From Pleurodeles waltl (lineage: Eukaryota; Chordata; Amphibia; Caudata; Salamandridae), in contig NC_090438.1 of the NCBI RefSeq assembly GCF_031143425.1, positions 773,647,138 through 773,711,137 of the forward strand: a DNA stretch of 64,000 nucleotides. Direction: 5' to 3'. Under the pieces are notes generated by a model. It did not search any database and was not told where the DNA came from. It saw nothing but the letters and a program-made list of their open reading frames with translations. Each line of letters begins with the position of its first letter. The stretch's first letter is position 1. A program made the position numbers and the translations under genes. This document shows positions 19,220 through 29,688 of this stretch, piece after piece.

Positions 19220-19572
19220 TGTTTTTGTAGAATCACCACAATGTACACCAGTACTGCTGTGGTGTCACAAATCTCCATGTTGCAGAAGAAGCCCTGATGT
19301 TCCTATGTAGAAATCTCTTCAAGGTAGAGAATCATCCAACTTACTGATTCTAGGGTGCTCTATCCAATGAGCTGTGTGTATAACCAGCCAATGAACTTCG
19401 AGGAAACGCAGCGTGACAATGTAGAGGTTCGCTGTTGCCAGCACACCAGATGAAAAGATGGTGATGGCGCAAGAGGAGAGTTCACGCTGACATCCGAGAA
19501 ATGGTCACGCTGACAGTCACAGGAAACAGAAGGTAAGTTAAGGAGCGCATGTAGAAGTGGAGCACGGACAAT
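19220..19572 (-). other. Gypsy 5' leader, proximal part
   Basis: Non-coding sequence between the Gypsy gag fragment and the left end of the Ngaro insertion. No gene is recognised. The distal part of the same leader is at 26636-26936. Confidence 0.5.
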
Positions 19573-19896
19573 CGGGCTGAAAATGAAACGACCACAAACT
19601 CACTGCAAGGGGTAAAAGGCTGCTTTAATATAACAGGTCTGGAAATAAAAAACCTTGGCATTAATAGCCTCACAAAACTACCCAACCCTCACTAATACAA
19701 AAACCATCACCTAACCCCTCCCCCTCCCTTTAAACTGACCCAACCGCCCTACCCTTTGTCCCATCCCCACCTTGACCCAACCAACCCATTAACCCATCTG
19801 TCCTGCATTCACCTTCTCAAATTACCCTTGACCAGTGCAAATTCCCTACCCTCTCCTATTTCTGAACTACCCCTTCCCCCCCGAAAGGCTAAACAG
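19573..19896 (-). repeat. Ngaro split repeat B2 (3' terminus)
   Basis: 324 bp, starting CGGGCTGAAAATGAAACGAC on the plus strand. It matches B1 at 20400-20723 with scattered substitutions. Confidence 0.9.
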
Positions 19897-20194
19897 CACA
19901 TTCTGATAGGGCCCCAATTCATACCAGACCTGACTATCAGCGGCAATAACATGATTAAACCCCCCCCCCCACCAAACCTCTACCCCAAACTAACTAGTAC
20001 CATCCAGCCCATTAACCTATCCGCCTAAACAAACAAACTCAATTAGACCTGCCCTGTTAAAACATAAATACCATAACAAGCGTACCGAAAAGGAGTGAAA
20101 AAAAAACCCAAACCAATGGTAAAAATATACCAACAAAACTAGACCCATCAAAAAGCCCTAGGTAAAATGCAATAAACTAAAGGGAGGGCGGGAG
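19897..20194 (-). other. Ngaro spacer between A2 and B2
   Basis: About 300 bp with long C runs, present only once. No gene. It separates the inner A2 from the outer B2. Confidence 0.7.
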
Positions 20195-20399
20195 GGCACG
20201 AAGACTAAAACGCCCACTGGGTGTGACAACGGCCAAAGAGGCCGCCCACACCCAGCCCCTGTCCTTTATACCTCCCACAACGTCACCCCCCAGTAACCTC
20301 CCCAAAACCAATCCCCAGTCGAGTCTGTGGAACGTTCCACCACAGCCCGATAAACCCGGGGGGAGACGTGCAAGCCCTGTGCTCCCCCCAAGTCCCCAT
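20195..20399 (-). repeat. Ngaro split repeat A2
   Basis: 205 bp, GGCACGAAGACTAAAACGCC...AGTCCCCAT, matching A1 at 26431-26635 with few differences. It abuts B1 with no intervening base. Confidence 0.92.
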
Positions 20400-20723
20400 C
20401 GGGCTGAAAATGAAACGACCACAAACTCACTGTAAGGGGTAAAAGGCCGCTTTAATAGAACAGGTCTGGCAATAAAAAACCTTGGCATTAATAGCCTCAC
20501 AAAACTACCCAAACCTCACTAATACAAAAACCATCACCTAACCCCTCCCCCTCCCTCTAAACTGACCCAACCGCCCTACCCTTTGTCCCATCCCCACCTT
20601 GACCCAACCAACCCATTAACCCATCTGTCCTACATTCACCTTCTCCAATTACCCTTGACCAGTGCAAATTCCCTACCCTCTCCTCTTTCTGAACTACCCC
20701 TTCCCCCCCGAAAGGCCACACAG
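20400..20723 (-). repeat. Ngaro split repeat B1
   Basis: 324 bp partner of B2 (19573-19896). The B1-A2 junction at 20400/20399 mimics the junction of a circularised element. Confidence 0.92.
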
Positions 20724-20761
20724 GAAAACCCGAAGGTGTTTTCCTGCCCCACCCCAAATTA

Positions 20762-21427
20762 TTATCTGTCCCACAAACGTTCACCCAATAACTCGGCAAT
20801 CAACAACCTCATGTCCAGTAAATAGTGCTCATTACCCAAAAACGTCAAATGTACCCCATCCTGGCGAAACAGATCTACATTAGAAACCCCAATGTCCTCA
20901 TGAGACAAAACAGAAAAACCTTGAGCTTGGCAAAAACTTTTCATCTCCCTGTTAATTTTACGCCGTTGCTTTTCTATGCCCTTAAAAGAATGAGCACCCC
21001 TCCATACTCTTCTCGGCATTAAACACGTCCATACTATGTGTTCCTTAATCCGGCATAGATCCATCTTCATGACCTTTATCAATCCAATGCCTGACAAAGC
21101 TACCAAATCGTTTTCCCCCAAATGCAAAACCAATAAATCCGGGCAAATACCCCTTTCCATTTTCTTGGCCAAAACATATAGTAACTCTCCCCATCTCATT
21201 CCGCTCTTCCCTGCCCAACTAACCCTTATCCTTGAGCTATCTAACCCCAGTTGCCTCCCAAAATGTCTTGATGCTGCTTGCTTCTCCGCCCATCGAACAA
21301 ATGAGTGTCCCACAATCCACACGGCGCACACCTTGTCAGGACCCCCGACACAACCTACAAGAGAAAATATGTTAAGTGACGCTTCTACAACCTGCAAAAC
21401 CAAATTAAAAGGAAACCAAAACAGCAA
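20762..21427 (-). CDS. Ngaro-encoded SGNH-type hydrolase
   Basis: A 221-residue frame with the conserved blocks of SGNH/GDSL-like esterases. Block I is WIVGHSF (nucleophile S42), the later Asn block is LHLGENDLVAL (N106), and the C-terminal catalytic pair is RQDGVHLTFLG (D190, H193). Vertebrate and echinoderm Ngaro elements are known to carry a hydrolase of this kind after the recombinase; its role in transposition is not established. All catalytic residues are present and there is no stop. The N-terminal 30 residues are hydrophobic and poorly conserved-looking, so translation may begin elsewhere or the exon may be spliced. It lies about 80 bases downstream of the recombinase stop and just before B1. 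Confidence 0.82.
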   Translation of the reverse strand: MLFWFPFNLVLQVVEASLNIFSLVGCVGGPDKVCAVWIVGHSFVRWAEKQAASRHFGRQLGLDSSRIRVSWAGKSGMRWGELLYVLAKKMERGICPDLLVLHLGENDLVALSGIGLIKVMKMDLCRIKEHIVWTCLMPRRVWRGAHSFKGIEKQRRKINREMKSFCQAQGFSVLSHEDIGVSNVDLFRQDGVHLTFLGNEHYLLDMRLLIAELLGERLWDR

Positions 21428-21507
21428 ACAGCAAGAGAATTAAAATAAGTAAAGCAGATAGGATCATAGACATAAAATAGCGAGAATCTAAAACACTAAA
21501 TAAAACA

Positions 21508-22477
21508 CTATTTAAAAGAACGCACATACTTCTTAAAACAGCCCGATCTCCACCTACCCACTTGTTTAATCAACTGATCAGATTTACCTTGATTCCGTGC
21601 TTCCGTAGCAGCCCCAATCCTAAATGAATGTGTACCAAAGTTAGCAGGATCCAACCCCAATCTCCTCAATGCCATCCCCAGTACTGCTAACAGCTGAGAA
21701 GCTAATAAACGTGTCCCATCCTGATGAACGAATACAAACCTGGATATATGCGACCCCAATGCTGCAAAATAAAACCAGCAGCGCACCGGGCAATCATTAG
21801 AATAAAATGCCTTCAAAAACACCTCCTGACCCCTCCCCAACTGGTCCATTTTGGAAAAAGGTAACCATATAGACACACCCCCATCACCTACCTGAACGTT
21901 ACTGTGAACAAGTCCCTCTTTGCCCTTCACCCCTAGAAGCTCTGAAACATGAAAAGCACCATGAAACAACCATGACATACAGAGAGAAAATAAACCTACC
22001 TCCCAATCCGAAAAGCATATGCTCCCCAAAGCCCCCAATAAAGCCCTCAACAGATTAAGTGTGATAGGACGCCTACAATCGCATCTCACCCCCCCCCGCA
22101 CTAGCCCATCCCGCTAAAATCCTCCGACATAACTCCCCGTCGACAGGATCATACCCCCAAAAATACTTACCGTAAAAAGAAACACCCGATAACTTACCCG
22201 ATATAGTAACTGCCGCAAACCCACTCTCAATCTGCTGCATTACGAAATTCACTGCATCTTCTTGCCTAAAATAAAGCATGTCGTCCCCTCCCGAACGCCT
22301 TACCGCACCCGAATCCAAAAACTCCAACCAAGCTTGCCAATACGCCCTTCTCGTTGACGGAGCTATCGACTGTTGAACCAGCTCTAGAATCCTCAATCTC
22401 CTAGGGCCCATAACTCTGGCGGAATAGGCGTCTTCAACACGTCCGCTCCCGGCGTCAGACCACGGAATCTCTGCCAC
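21508..22477 (-). pseudogene. Ngaro tyrosine recombinase (one frameshift, first catalytic Arg replaced)
   Basis: The N-terminal half (22073-22477) shows IAPSTRRAYWQAWLEFL; the C-terminal half (21508-22101) is in another frame. They meet at a long C run near 22088-22097, where a one-base slip is the simplest cause. The core contains FGTHSFRIGAATEA (the HxxR box) and QVGRWRSGCFKKYVRSF with the nucleophilic tyrosine. In the first catalytic block, GAFHVSELLG, histidine (CAT, 21949-21951) stands where tyrosine recombinases have arginine, consistent with decay of a CpG codon. The frame overlaps the end of RT-RNase H by about 85 bases, as usual for this family. It is inactive twice over. Confidence 0.85.
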
Positions 22478-23898
22478 TGAAATCGAGATAACGCATCAGC
22501 TATGTCATTCTTAACACCAGGCACATGACGAGCCTTGAACAAAATGTTGAACTTCAAACAATTCAGCAAAAATATCCTCAACAACTTAAGCACCTTTACA
22601 TCCTTTGCCTTCTGATAATTCACCAAGTGTACTACAGACTGGTTGTCCACATTGAAAACCACTTTTTTGTTAGCCAGAAATCTACCCCAAACTGCCAAAG
22701 CTACAACCAAAGGAAATAATTCCAAAAATGCAATGCTAAAATTTGCCCGCTTCCAACTCACAGGCCATGCCTCCGCCGCCCAATGACCATCCCAAAACAG
22801 ACCAAAACCATGAGCACCAGACGCATCGGAAAAAATCTGAATTTGCCAAAACCAATCCTCGTCATCCACCAGCATCGTCACACCATTAAAATCCTTCAGA
22901 AATTCAATCCACATCTTCAAATCCTCCTTTATACCCGCCCGCAGACGAATATGATGGTGCGGCAAAAATGCACCCCGCATTGCGAAACCAAGCCTACGGC
23001 AGAAAGCCCTGCCAACCCTGACCACTTTACAGGCAAAGTTTAAATGACCCAGTAACGATTGCGCCTGCCGCAATTCCAACTTAGGCCTCCTTATCGCATC
23101 CTCTAACAAAGAAATCCATTTTTGCACCTTATTTCGAGGCAGCCTCACTTCCATTTTTTCAGAATCCAATTCGATGCCCAAAAAACTGAGACAAGTCGCA
23201 GGCCCTTCAGTTTTATCTCTCGCCAATGGAACCCCCAAGATTAACATCAAACTCTCAAAATCATGTAGAGCTATGCCGCAATCACCCGACCCGGCGGCAC
23301 CCATAAATAAAAAATCATCCAAGTAGTGGGTCACCAAACCAGCACCTCCGAGAAACACAAAAACCCATTCTAAAAATGAGCTAAACATCTCAAACAAACT
23401 GCATGACACCGAGCACCCCATGGGCAGCATCCTGTCAACGTAAATGGCATCCTCAAATTGCATGCCTAACAATTAAAAATCATCCGGGTGAACTGGCAAT
23501 AACCTGAACGCCGACTCCACATCAGATTTGGCCATCTCCGCGCCCCTACCACACCTCCGAACCAATGCAATAGCTTCATCTATTGAAGCATACTGCACCA
23601 TTGAATCTTCTCGTGCAATGAAATCATTAACCGAGGGCCCCTCGGGCCAGGACAAATGATGTATCAATCTAAACTCGCCCGCCTGCTTCTTGGGGACCAC
23701 CCCCAAAGGAGAAATGGTCAAATTCGCCAAAGGCCAGGCTAAAAAGGGGCCCACAATCCTGCCCAAGTCCACCTCCTTCTTCAATTTCATTCTCACCACC
23801 TCAGGATGCTCCCTCGCTGACCTCAAATTATTGGCCCATCTTCTCAACCTCGGGCCCTGGTAGCGCAACCTAAAACCTTCTAAAAAACCACTAAACAA
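22393..23898 (-). pseudogene. Ngaro reverse transcriptase-RNase H, one in-frame stop
   Basis: The frame is continuous from 23898 to 22393 except for a TAA at 23473-23475. RT blocks: PLGVVPKKQAGEFRLIHHLS, AKSDVESAFRLLPVHP (first catalytic Asp), LPMGCSVSCSLFEMFS and the catalytic HYLDDFLFMG. RNase H follows, with FSDASGAHGFGLFW, AFLELFPLVVAL, FNVDNQSVVHLVN and DIADALSRF, supplying the four acidic residues. The stop falls between the first aspartate block and YLDD, so it would remove the active site. The start overlaps the gag end by 19 bases in another frame. Everything else looks intact. Confidence 0.9.
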
Positions 23899-26333
23899 AA
23901 CCTTGGCCTCTTCCTCAAGTGTATAAAATTGTAGCCAGTAAGCAACCGTCTCAAAATTAATAGGCGTAGGGCCCTTTTTCCCGTAACATGTTGTGAAGAA
24001 CCTCTACCTCTATCAACGCCTCTGGCCTGCGGCCCATGCCATGTCCACTGAAAACCTCTGAGACACTGGAAAACTGGGTGCTTTCCCCCACAGTTGGAGC
24101 AATCATGCCTGAACTTGCACTGCTGTCTATTACAGGTGCCACTGTTGTAAGACCAGCATGCCCCATTTGCCTGAAACTGCCCTCGGTGCCCGAAACCCAC
24201 CCCAAATTGGGTGGGACGCACCTGAAAGGGCTTATACAGCACAGGTAGCCCACTCGCCGTATGAGTTGTGGGTGCGTTCCTCGCCGACCTCAACCATTGC
24301 ATCCACAATTCCTGATCAATTTCACCCCACATCTTAGAAGAGTCAATAGCCTTCCTTGCCCTAAACTCCTCATCATACCTAAACCAACCAAAACCACCAA
24401 AATCCATTTGAGCCCTACGCACTACATCCATATACTTCATCAATGCCACACAAGAATCCTGATGCTTCTCACAATAGATGCTGGCATAAATCAAAAAAGC
24501 TGACGTCCAGTTCTCAATCGTAGTAGGAACTCTAGGTCTCCTAGCTAGTTCCCATTCCCCTTCTTTTGAACCTTCTTTCGCCTGAACCTCCCGATGAAGC
24601 AACTTAAAAACGTCCACAAATTCACCCTTCCAAATCTTCTCTTTCAAACTCAGAGTGAGATGAGCCCCCAAAGGCATCGACACTCCCATATATGGTAACC
24701 TTTTAGACTTGACGCTTCCCCCACTGTCCTCCCCACCCATGTGCTTAGACCCCGCCTGTGCTCCATCACCCTCTTCCGCCTTACTTGATGACCCTTCAGA
24801 CCCAACGCTTACCTCCAACTTACCGACCTCTGTGACCACGTTCGCTTGAATTGAAGCATCCACCTTACGACTTATTTCATTATCACCCTTAACATTTGTT
24901 ACCCTTGAACATCCAGAAGCCCCACGACTAAAACTCCCACCCTGTGGTACCACAAAACCCACCAACCCTTCCTCACCTCTTGGAAAGCCGCTTGCCGACA
25001 CTACATGTGACCGCTCTGGCACCTGGCCGCCCTGGACCACACCAGGCTCTTCTCTCTGAATTCTATCACGCTGCTTGGAAGGAACTTGGAATTCCAAATC
25101 TTCATCATAATCAAGCAGATCGTCGTCCCAATCATCCCAACCATCCCCAGCGCCCTGGCTAGTAGATGGCTGAGCGTCGCAAACACTAGCTGCATCCCTC
25201 GAAGTCAGGCGGACCGCTCCGGATCGCCCCCTCCCTTCCAGCCGGTGTGCTGAAGGCGCTCGGACGTTCACCGGTATGCTCCGCTCACCAACCATCCGCC
25301 CAGATGGCTGATAAACCGCCTTCACCCCCTGCCCGCCCGAAGCAGGAGGCGTGTCACACCCAGAGGGTCCCTCACCAAAATTTGCTTGTAAGAAATCTAG
25401 CTGAACAATTGCCCTGTCCCCTGACCCAGACCCGGAAGTCTCACCACAGACCTTACCCCTCAATACACGCCCACTACTGTCCACAATTTCAACATGCTCA
25501 CCCAACTTAAACACTTCATTGTCAAAATGCCATGACTGGACCTTATGTACCATAGGACTAAACACCCTAGGAACACTTTGCCTCACTCTACCTACCCCTT
25601 CACTTCCATTACCAACAAAAACACCAAAAAGCTGGTCCCCAACCCCTTCCTGACACCTCAATTCACCTTCTTCCTCATCCGACATAACTACCACCTCATC
25701 TTCTTCGATTAAAATGGGCGCGGCCATCTTGCCGGCCGTTCCTAACTGCCTTTTCTCTAAAGCTTGGTTCGTGGACCAATCAGACACCAAGGGGGCGGCC
25801 ATTTTGGGCGCACCTCCCAAGGCTCCTTCCTCTAATGAACTGCTCTCGCGTTCCCCGCCTGTTTCTACAGGCGGTAGGGCCCTCTGGAGCTTCCGAGCCG
25901 ATCGTGCATGCGCGAAAACGGCCCGCGCCCCCATGCGCCCAGGAATGCGCACCGCACCTGTTGGGGCCGCCCCCCTGCCCCCAGCAGCCACGCACCTGGA
26001 TAACGACGCTCCCTGCCTAGGGGGAAAACGGCAACCACCTCACCGCTTCCCCGCAACACCTGCAACCGGACACGGCATCGCAGAAAGCGGCTCATCGTCG
26101 CTCGGAGGTGAGCGCGCCACTTTCCTTCCCCCCACGCTTTTTGACTTAAATGTTTTACTGTGCTTAACTGGCGAAGTACACGCCGCCACTGCAGCTGACA
26201 CACCTTCAGCTGACAGTCTTTTAGGACGTTTAATCCCAACCCACGCTTGCTCCAAAACTCCTTCCCTCAGTAGATCCTCTCTACCCTCATCATGTAACAC
26301 CTTAAGCGCCTGAACTACCCTATAAGGTTCCAT
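23880..26333 (-). pseudogene. Ngaro Gag-like protein, one in-frame stop
   Basis: Start at ATG 26333, giving MEPYRVVQALKVLHDEGRED, a conventional Ngaro gag opening. The frame runs 817 codons to 23880 with a single TGA at 26040-26042 (likely a former CGA). The middle is low-complexity, rich in G, S, E and acidic runs (DDWDDDLLDYDEDLEF). A structured block near the C-terminus has ENWTSAFLIYASIYCEKHQ and KYMDVVRRAQMDFGGFGWFRYD. Near the end are a C-X7-C-X4-C-X3-H finger (CWSYNSGTCNRQQCKFRH) and a second knuckle, CSNCGGKHPVFQC. It would package element RNA. The N-terminal coding region is strongly GC-rich compared with its neighbours. Confidence 0.83.
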
Positions 26334-26430
26334 GTTACCCACAACAAAAGCTACCAAAAACACACTAACTCCTCCCAAAAAACAGTAAGGCCCTCCTCTA
26401 AAATCACAAAAACTCACAGAATAATCTCCT

Positions 26431-26635
26431 GGCACGAAGACTAAAACGCCCACTGGGTGTGACAACGGCCAAAGAGGCCGCCCACACCCAGCCCCTGTCC
26501 TTTATACCTCCCACAACGTCACCACCCAGTAACCTCCCCAAAACCTATCCCCAGTCGAGTCTGTGGAACGTTCCACCACAGCCCGATAAACCCGGGGGGA
26601 GACGGGCAAGCCCTGTGCTCCCCCCAAGTCCCCAT
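26431..26635 (-). repeat. Ngaro split repeat A1 (5' terminus)
   Basis: 205 bp, the same as A2 at 20195-20399 with a few substitutions. It ends AGTCCCCAT, after which Gypsy leader sequence (AGTGAATTT) resumes. Confidence 0.92.
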
Positions 26636-26936
26636 AGTGAATTTAACAATTGCCATTGGCGCTCACGGCCTATGTGTTCAAATCGTGTGTGTTACAGGCA
26701 GGATAATCCTGTATATGCAGGCACCAAAAACAGCACATTAAACGCAATTACGACACACACAGGTGGGATAATTGATGCGCTTCCAAATGAGGGTCCAAGC
26801 TTAATATATTTGATAAGTATTTCAAACTTACATAATGCCGAGCGGTGCAGTTCTTTAATTAAAGTCCAGAAGCTATCCCGTTCCTGTGCTGTTACGACAA
26901 TGACAAGTACACTCCTGATCCCATCCTCGTCATCAA
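26636..26936 (-). other. Gypsy 5' leader, distal part
   Basis: Sequence between the Ngaro insertion and the 5' LTR. On the minus strand it begins TTGATGACGAGGATGGGATC next to the LTR, where the primer-binding site should be; I could not match it to a tRNA. A short frame here (26692-26949) is of doubtful meaning. Confidence 0.5.
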
Positions 26937-27169
26937 TGTGGCAAAGCAAAATACAACTTTAGAAAGAGTCAAGTAGATTTATTTGAGCAGCACCGCATCA
27001 GTGAACCAGGTGTCTTGGATGCCAAAGGGAATGTGTTGCAGCACATTCCAAATTCCGAGCAGTTACCAGGGGTTTAAAGGGAAACAAAACAACTATGAAC
27101 CATAACATTATCTTAACTAATGAAAACCATACTACAAATATACAATATACAGTAGATGAAAATATAACA
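26937..27169 (-). repeat. 5' LTR of the Gypsy element
   Basis: 233 bp, TGTGGCAAAG...ATATAACA on the plus strand. It pairs with 3117-3363 and is followed by the duplication GTGAG (27170-27174). Confidence 0.82.
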
Positions 27170-27174
27170 GTGAG

Positions 27175-27513
27175 CTAGTTTGTTTTCCTCTAAGAATGGT
27201 GGTGGGGCCTGGGAGTCACGCTTTGAACAATCCAGTCAGAAGGAAAAATATCACGCTTCACACTGCCTTCATTAACAGCTCATCAAGAGCTCTTCTCCTG
27301 TCAGCAGGAGATTCCTTTGTTTTGCGTACTCCTTAAGCCACATGCGTGGTAAAAAACGACACAGTGCGCGCCCCCCCCCCCCAGACACGCAGCTTTGAGG
27401 GAACATGGGCTAGGACCATGTGGACAAATCCAGACTACTCCATAACATAATTTCACACAGCGTCTAATGTTTTTTGCTTGTCTAGATTATGATGCCCAGC
27501 TGTTGTTATCATC
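27175..27513. other. No gene recognised
   Basis: Flank between the Gypsy element and a hAT element, including a 14-base C run near 27370. Nothing recognised. Confidence 0.5.
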
Positions 27514-27521
27514 AGGGGTTG

Positions 27522-29680
27522 CAGTGGCGGCTGGTGACATTTGAAAGTGGTGGGGCGTAAAAGTCCGTGATGAGTGCTCGGTGGTGAGCGAGCGTAGTGG
27601 GCGAGCCAGACTGTCATGTGAGGTTTGGGGGGAATCTCCCCTCGAGAAAATTTTGAAAAAAAAGAGTGGGCAAATGGTGCCTTTTCAAGCATATTTGAGA
27701 AGACAAGAAGGTTAATAAAGCAATTGTGAAAGTGTAGTTATTACATCAATAAAGAGATTTCATATGATATTGATGTAGGTAGCTGCTAATTTGGTATAAC
27801 CACATAGCTGTCAGTTTGCCTGACATGGCTGCCCATCTCTCTCTGCCCTGGCTCATCTGGAACCCCAGCCTCTATCCTCCCTCCTGCCAGCCCCTTCTAT
27901 TTTTGTTCTCTCCCTTATCTCCTCCTCGTAACCAGCCAGTCAGCCCCTTGTGCTGCCTGTGCTCCCCCAGTTAACACATTGCTTGTGAGCTCTCTCCATC
28001 CCCACGCTCTCCCAGACTCTGGGCAGTACCAGAAGTCTCCTGTGCTATCTTTTGGCATCTTTCCACTGCTTGTGTGCTCCCTTTCCTCCCAATGCTCTCC
28101 CTCTCTGGACCATCAGCCTTCTGTGGTATCCTTCGACTCCAGTGCTTTAGTCCTGCAATCCCTCCTCCCTGTGCATTCCCATTCACTGCACCCCCAGCCT
28201 CCTGCAATCTCAAATCGCAGACATAGAACATTACGGTAAGTGAATTCTCCCGATAATTCTAAAGTACTCTGTTCACAGCAAACGTCCACAAACTCCCCAC
28301 AGAACTGTCAGTCCGACAAACCTGCAGAACCATTCCTACTATGACGTAACTGATCCATATTATCCTTAAAATTCCCACTTCACAACTCACTTATGTCACA
28401 CAGGCATTTCATTTTGTGAATCACAGGGTTTGTGATCGCAAAAATGCAGTGTACTGAAGGCCTTTACACACCTTTTGCTAGTGGGACACGCTAGATGCAC
28501 GGTGGGACAGACTACCTTACATCGTTCCTTATGCTAGCCTGTCTTTCTGCATCCACACAAAGGAAGGCAACAGAACAGTAGGCAGCAACAACATCAAACA
28601 TAAAGAAGAGTAAAATAGGTAAAGGCAACATAATAGAGGAAACGAGGCAGTGAGTACTCTAGCTTCCCATTACGGATGCCAACACACATATTCTACGGTG
28701 TTACTGCAGTGATTTACATCGTATCCTGTAAGTAATAGTTCTGACACTTTGCTGGCGCCTTACAGTATTTCACCCTTTCGTAGATCATGAAATGACTGTC
28801 AGTGGGGTAATATAAGCTATATTACACAACGCTCATGATAGAATCTATATTGATTCGATTAGAATGTGCAATTTAGGAAGCGCTTTTCAAGCAACTTTCA
28901 GAAAAAGTCAACAACCTCATCCTATTCCCTACGGCCATCTCTTTATCTGAAGTCAGATAGACGTTTTCACTTCTTACCTGGGAAAGATAAACAGGCTGGA
29001 AAGCAATTGCTTTCCAGGTGCACTCCTGTGTCTTGGCTCTTCTTACTTCCTGGAGGGGGGGAAGAACCCTTTCAACTAGGTCCCAGGAGCATGAGAGACA
29101 AGGGGCCATTGCATCGTAATTGGATTGATACAGCGTTTACTACACCTGGCAAACACCTCGTGTTTGCTAATAGTGCATTATCTGCGCAGTGCGCAGACTC
29201 GATTTTCGCTGCCTTCCTGAAGCCCCGCCCACCATTTCCCAACTTGTCACAGGGCTACACCCATACTCCGTGACAAATTGGGAAAGGGTGGGGTGACCAT
29301 CCTCCACTACCCTGACTGACGTGAAGCCCCTAGCGCTACAGGGCTTCAACCTGAAGCGCCCGGGGCTAAGTTTATTTCCACGTCATTAGGGGGTGGAGAC
29401 TGGTCCTCTGAGCTATGTCTTTGCCGAGCTGATGACCACACAGGCCTCAGGCTGTGAGCTTATCCGCCCGGCAAGCATAGACTCAGTCAGGGGAGGGCCT
29501 GGCCTGATCCTGCCAGTCTAAAATGACGTGCGTCGTGACCCAGCCCCAAGCAAGAAAGAGGTGTGTACATTTCTTTTAGGGAGGGACTGGGAGTTAGGGG
29601 AGTTTGTTTTCACCTTTTTTTTTTGTTTGTTATGTTTACGAGGGCGGAGCCCCGACGCCCTCGTGTAGAAACCGCCACTG
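27522..29680. mobile_element. Non-autonomous hAT element, 2.16 kb
   Basis: It starts CAGTGGCGGCTGG and ends with the inverse CCGCCACTG, and is flanked by the exact 8-bp duplication AGGGGTTG (27514-27521 and 29681-29688), the hAT signature. No transposase frame is visible inside; the interior is C/T-rich at 27830-28230 and palindromic at 29200-29350. The terminal 250 bases resemble the reverse strand of 33175-33390, and the palindromic right part (GAAGCGCCC...) resembles 39400-39460. Confidence 0.88.
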
Positions 29681-29688
29681 AGGGGTTG

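Larger units (their letters stand above)
19573..26635 (-). mobile_element. Ngaro-type tyrosine-recombinase retrotransposon, nearly complete
   Basis: In sense orientation the element reads A1 (26635-26431), gag, RT-RNase H, tyrosine recombinase, SGNH hydrolase, B1 (20723-20400), A2 (20399-20195), a 298-bp spacer, B2 (19896-19573). Split direct repeats A1...B1-A2...B2 with adjacent B1 and A2 are the hallmark of Ngaro elements. There is no target duplication, as expected for a tyrosine recombinase. Each main frame is spoiled by only one or two changes, so the copy is moderately young. It is inserted in the Gypsy 5' leader. Confidence 0.92.
3112..27174 (-). mobile_element. Degenerate Ty3/Gypsy element split by two later insertions
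   Basis: The two ends share an LTR (3117-3363 and 26937-27169) that begins and ends TG...CA and is flanked by the same 5-bp duplication GTGAG (3112-3116 and 27170-27174). Between them, on the minus strand, are Gypsy-type gag, protease, RT, RNase H and integrase remnants in the expected order. A retrovirus (8108-18930) interrupts gag and an Ngaro element (19573-26635) interrupts the 5' leader. Subtracting these leaves about 6.2 kb, a normal Gypsy length. All its frames carry stops, so it was old before the retrovirus arrived. Confidence 0.85.

Noticed and set aside
25714..26313. 199-codon plus-strand frame
   Set aside because: Antisense shadow of the GC-rich Ngaro gag N-terminal region.
26692..26949. 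85-codon minus-strand frame in the Gypsy leader
   Set aside because: It starts inside the LTR edge, has no recognisable domain and lies in leader sequence; likely chance.
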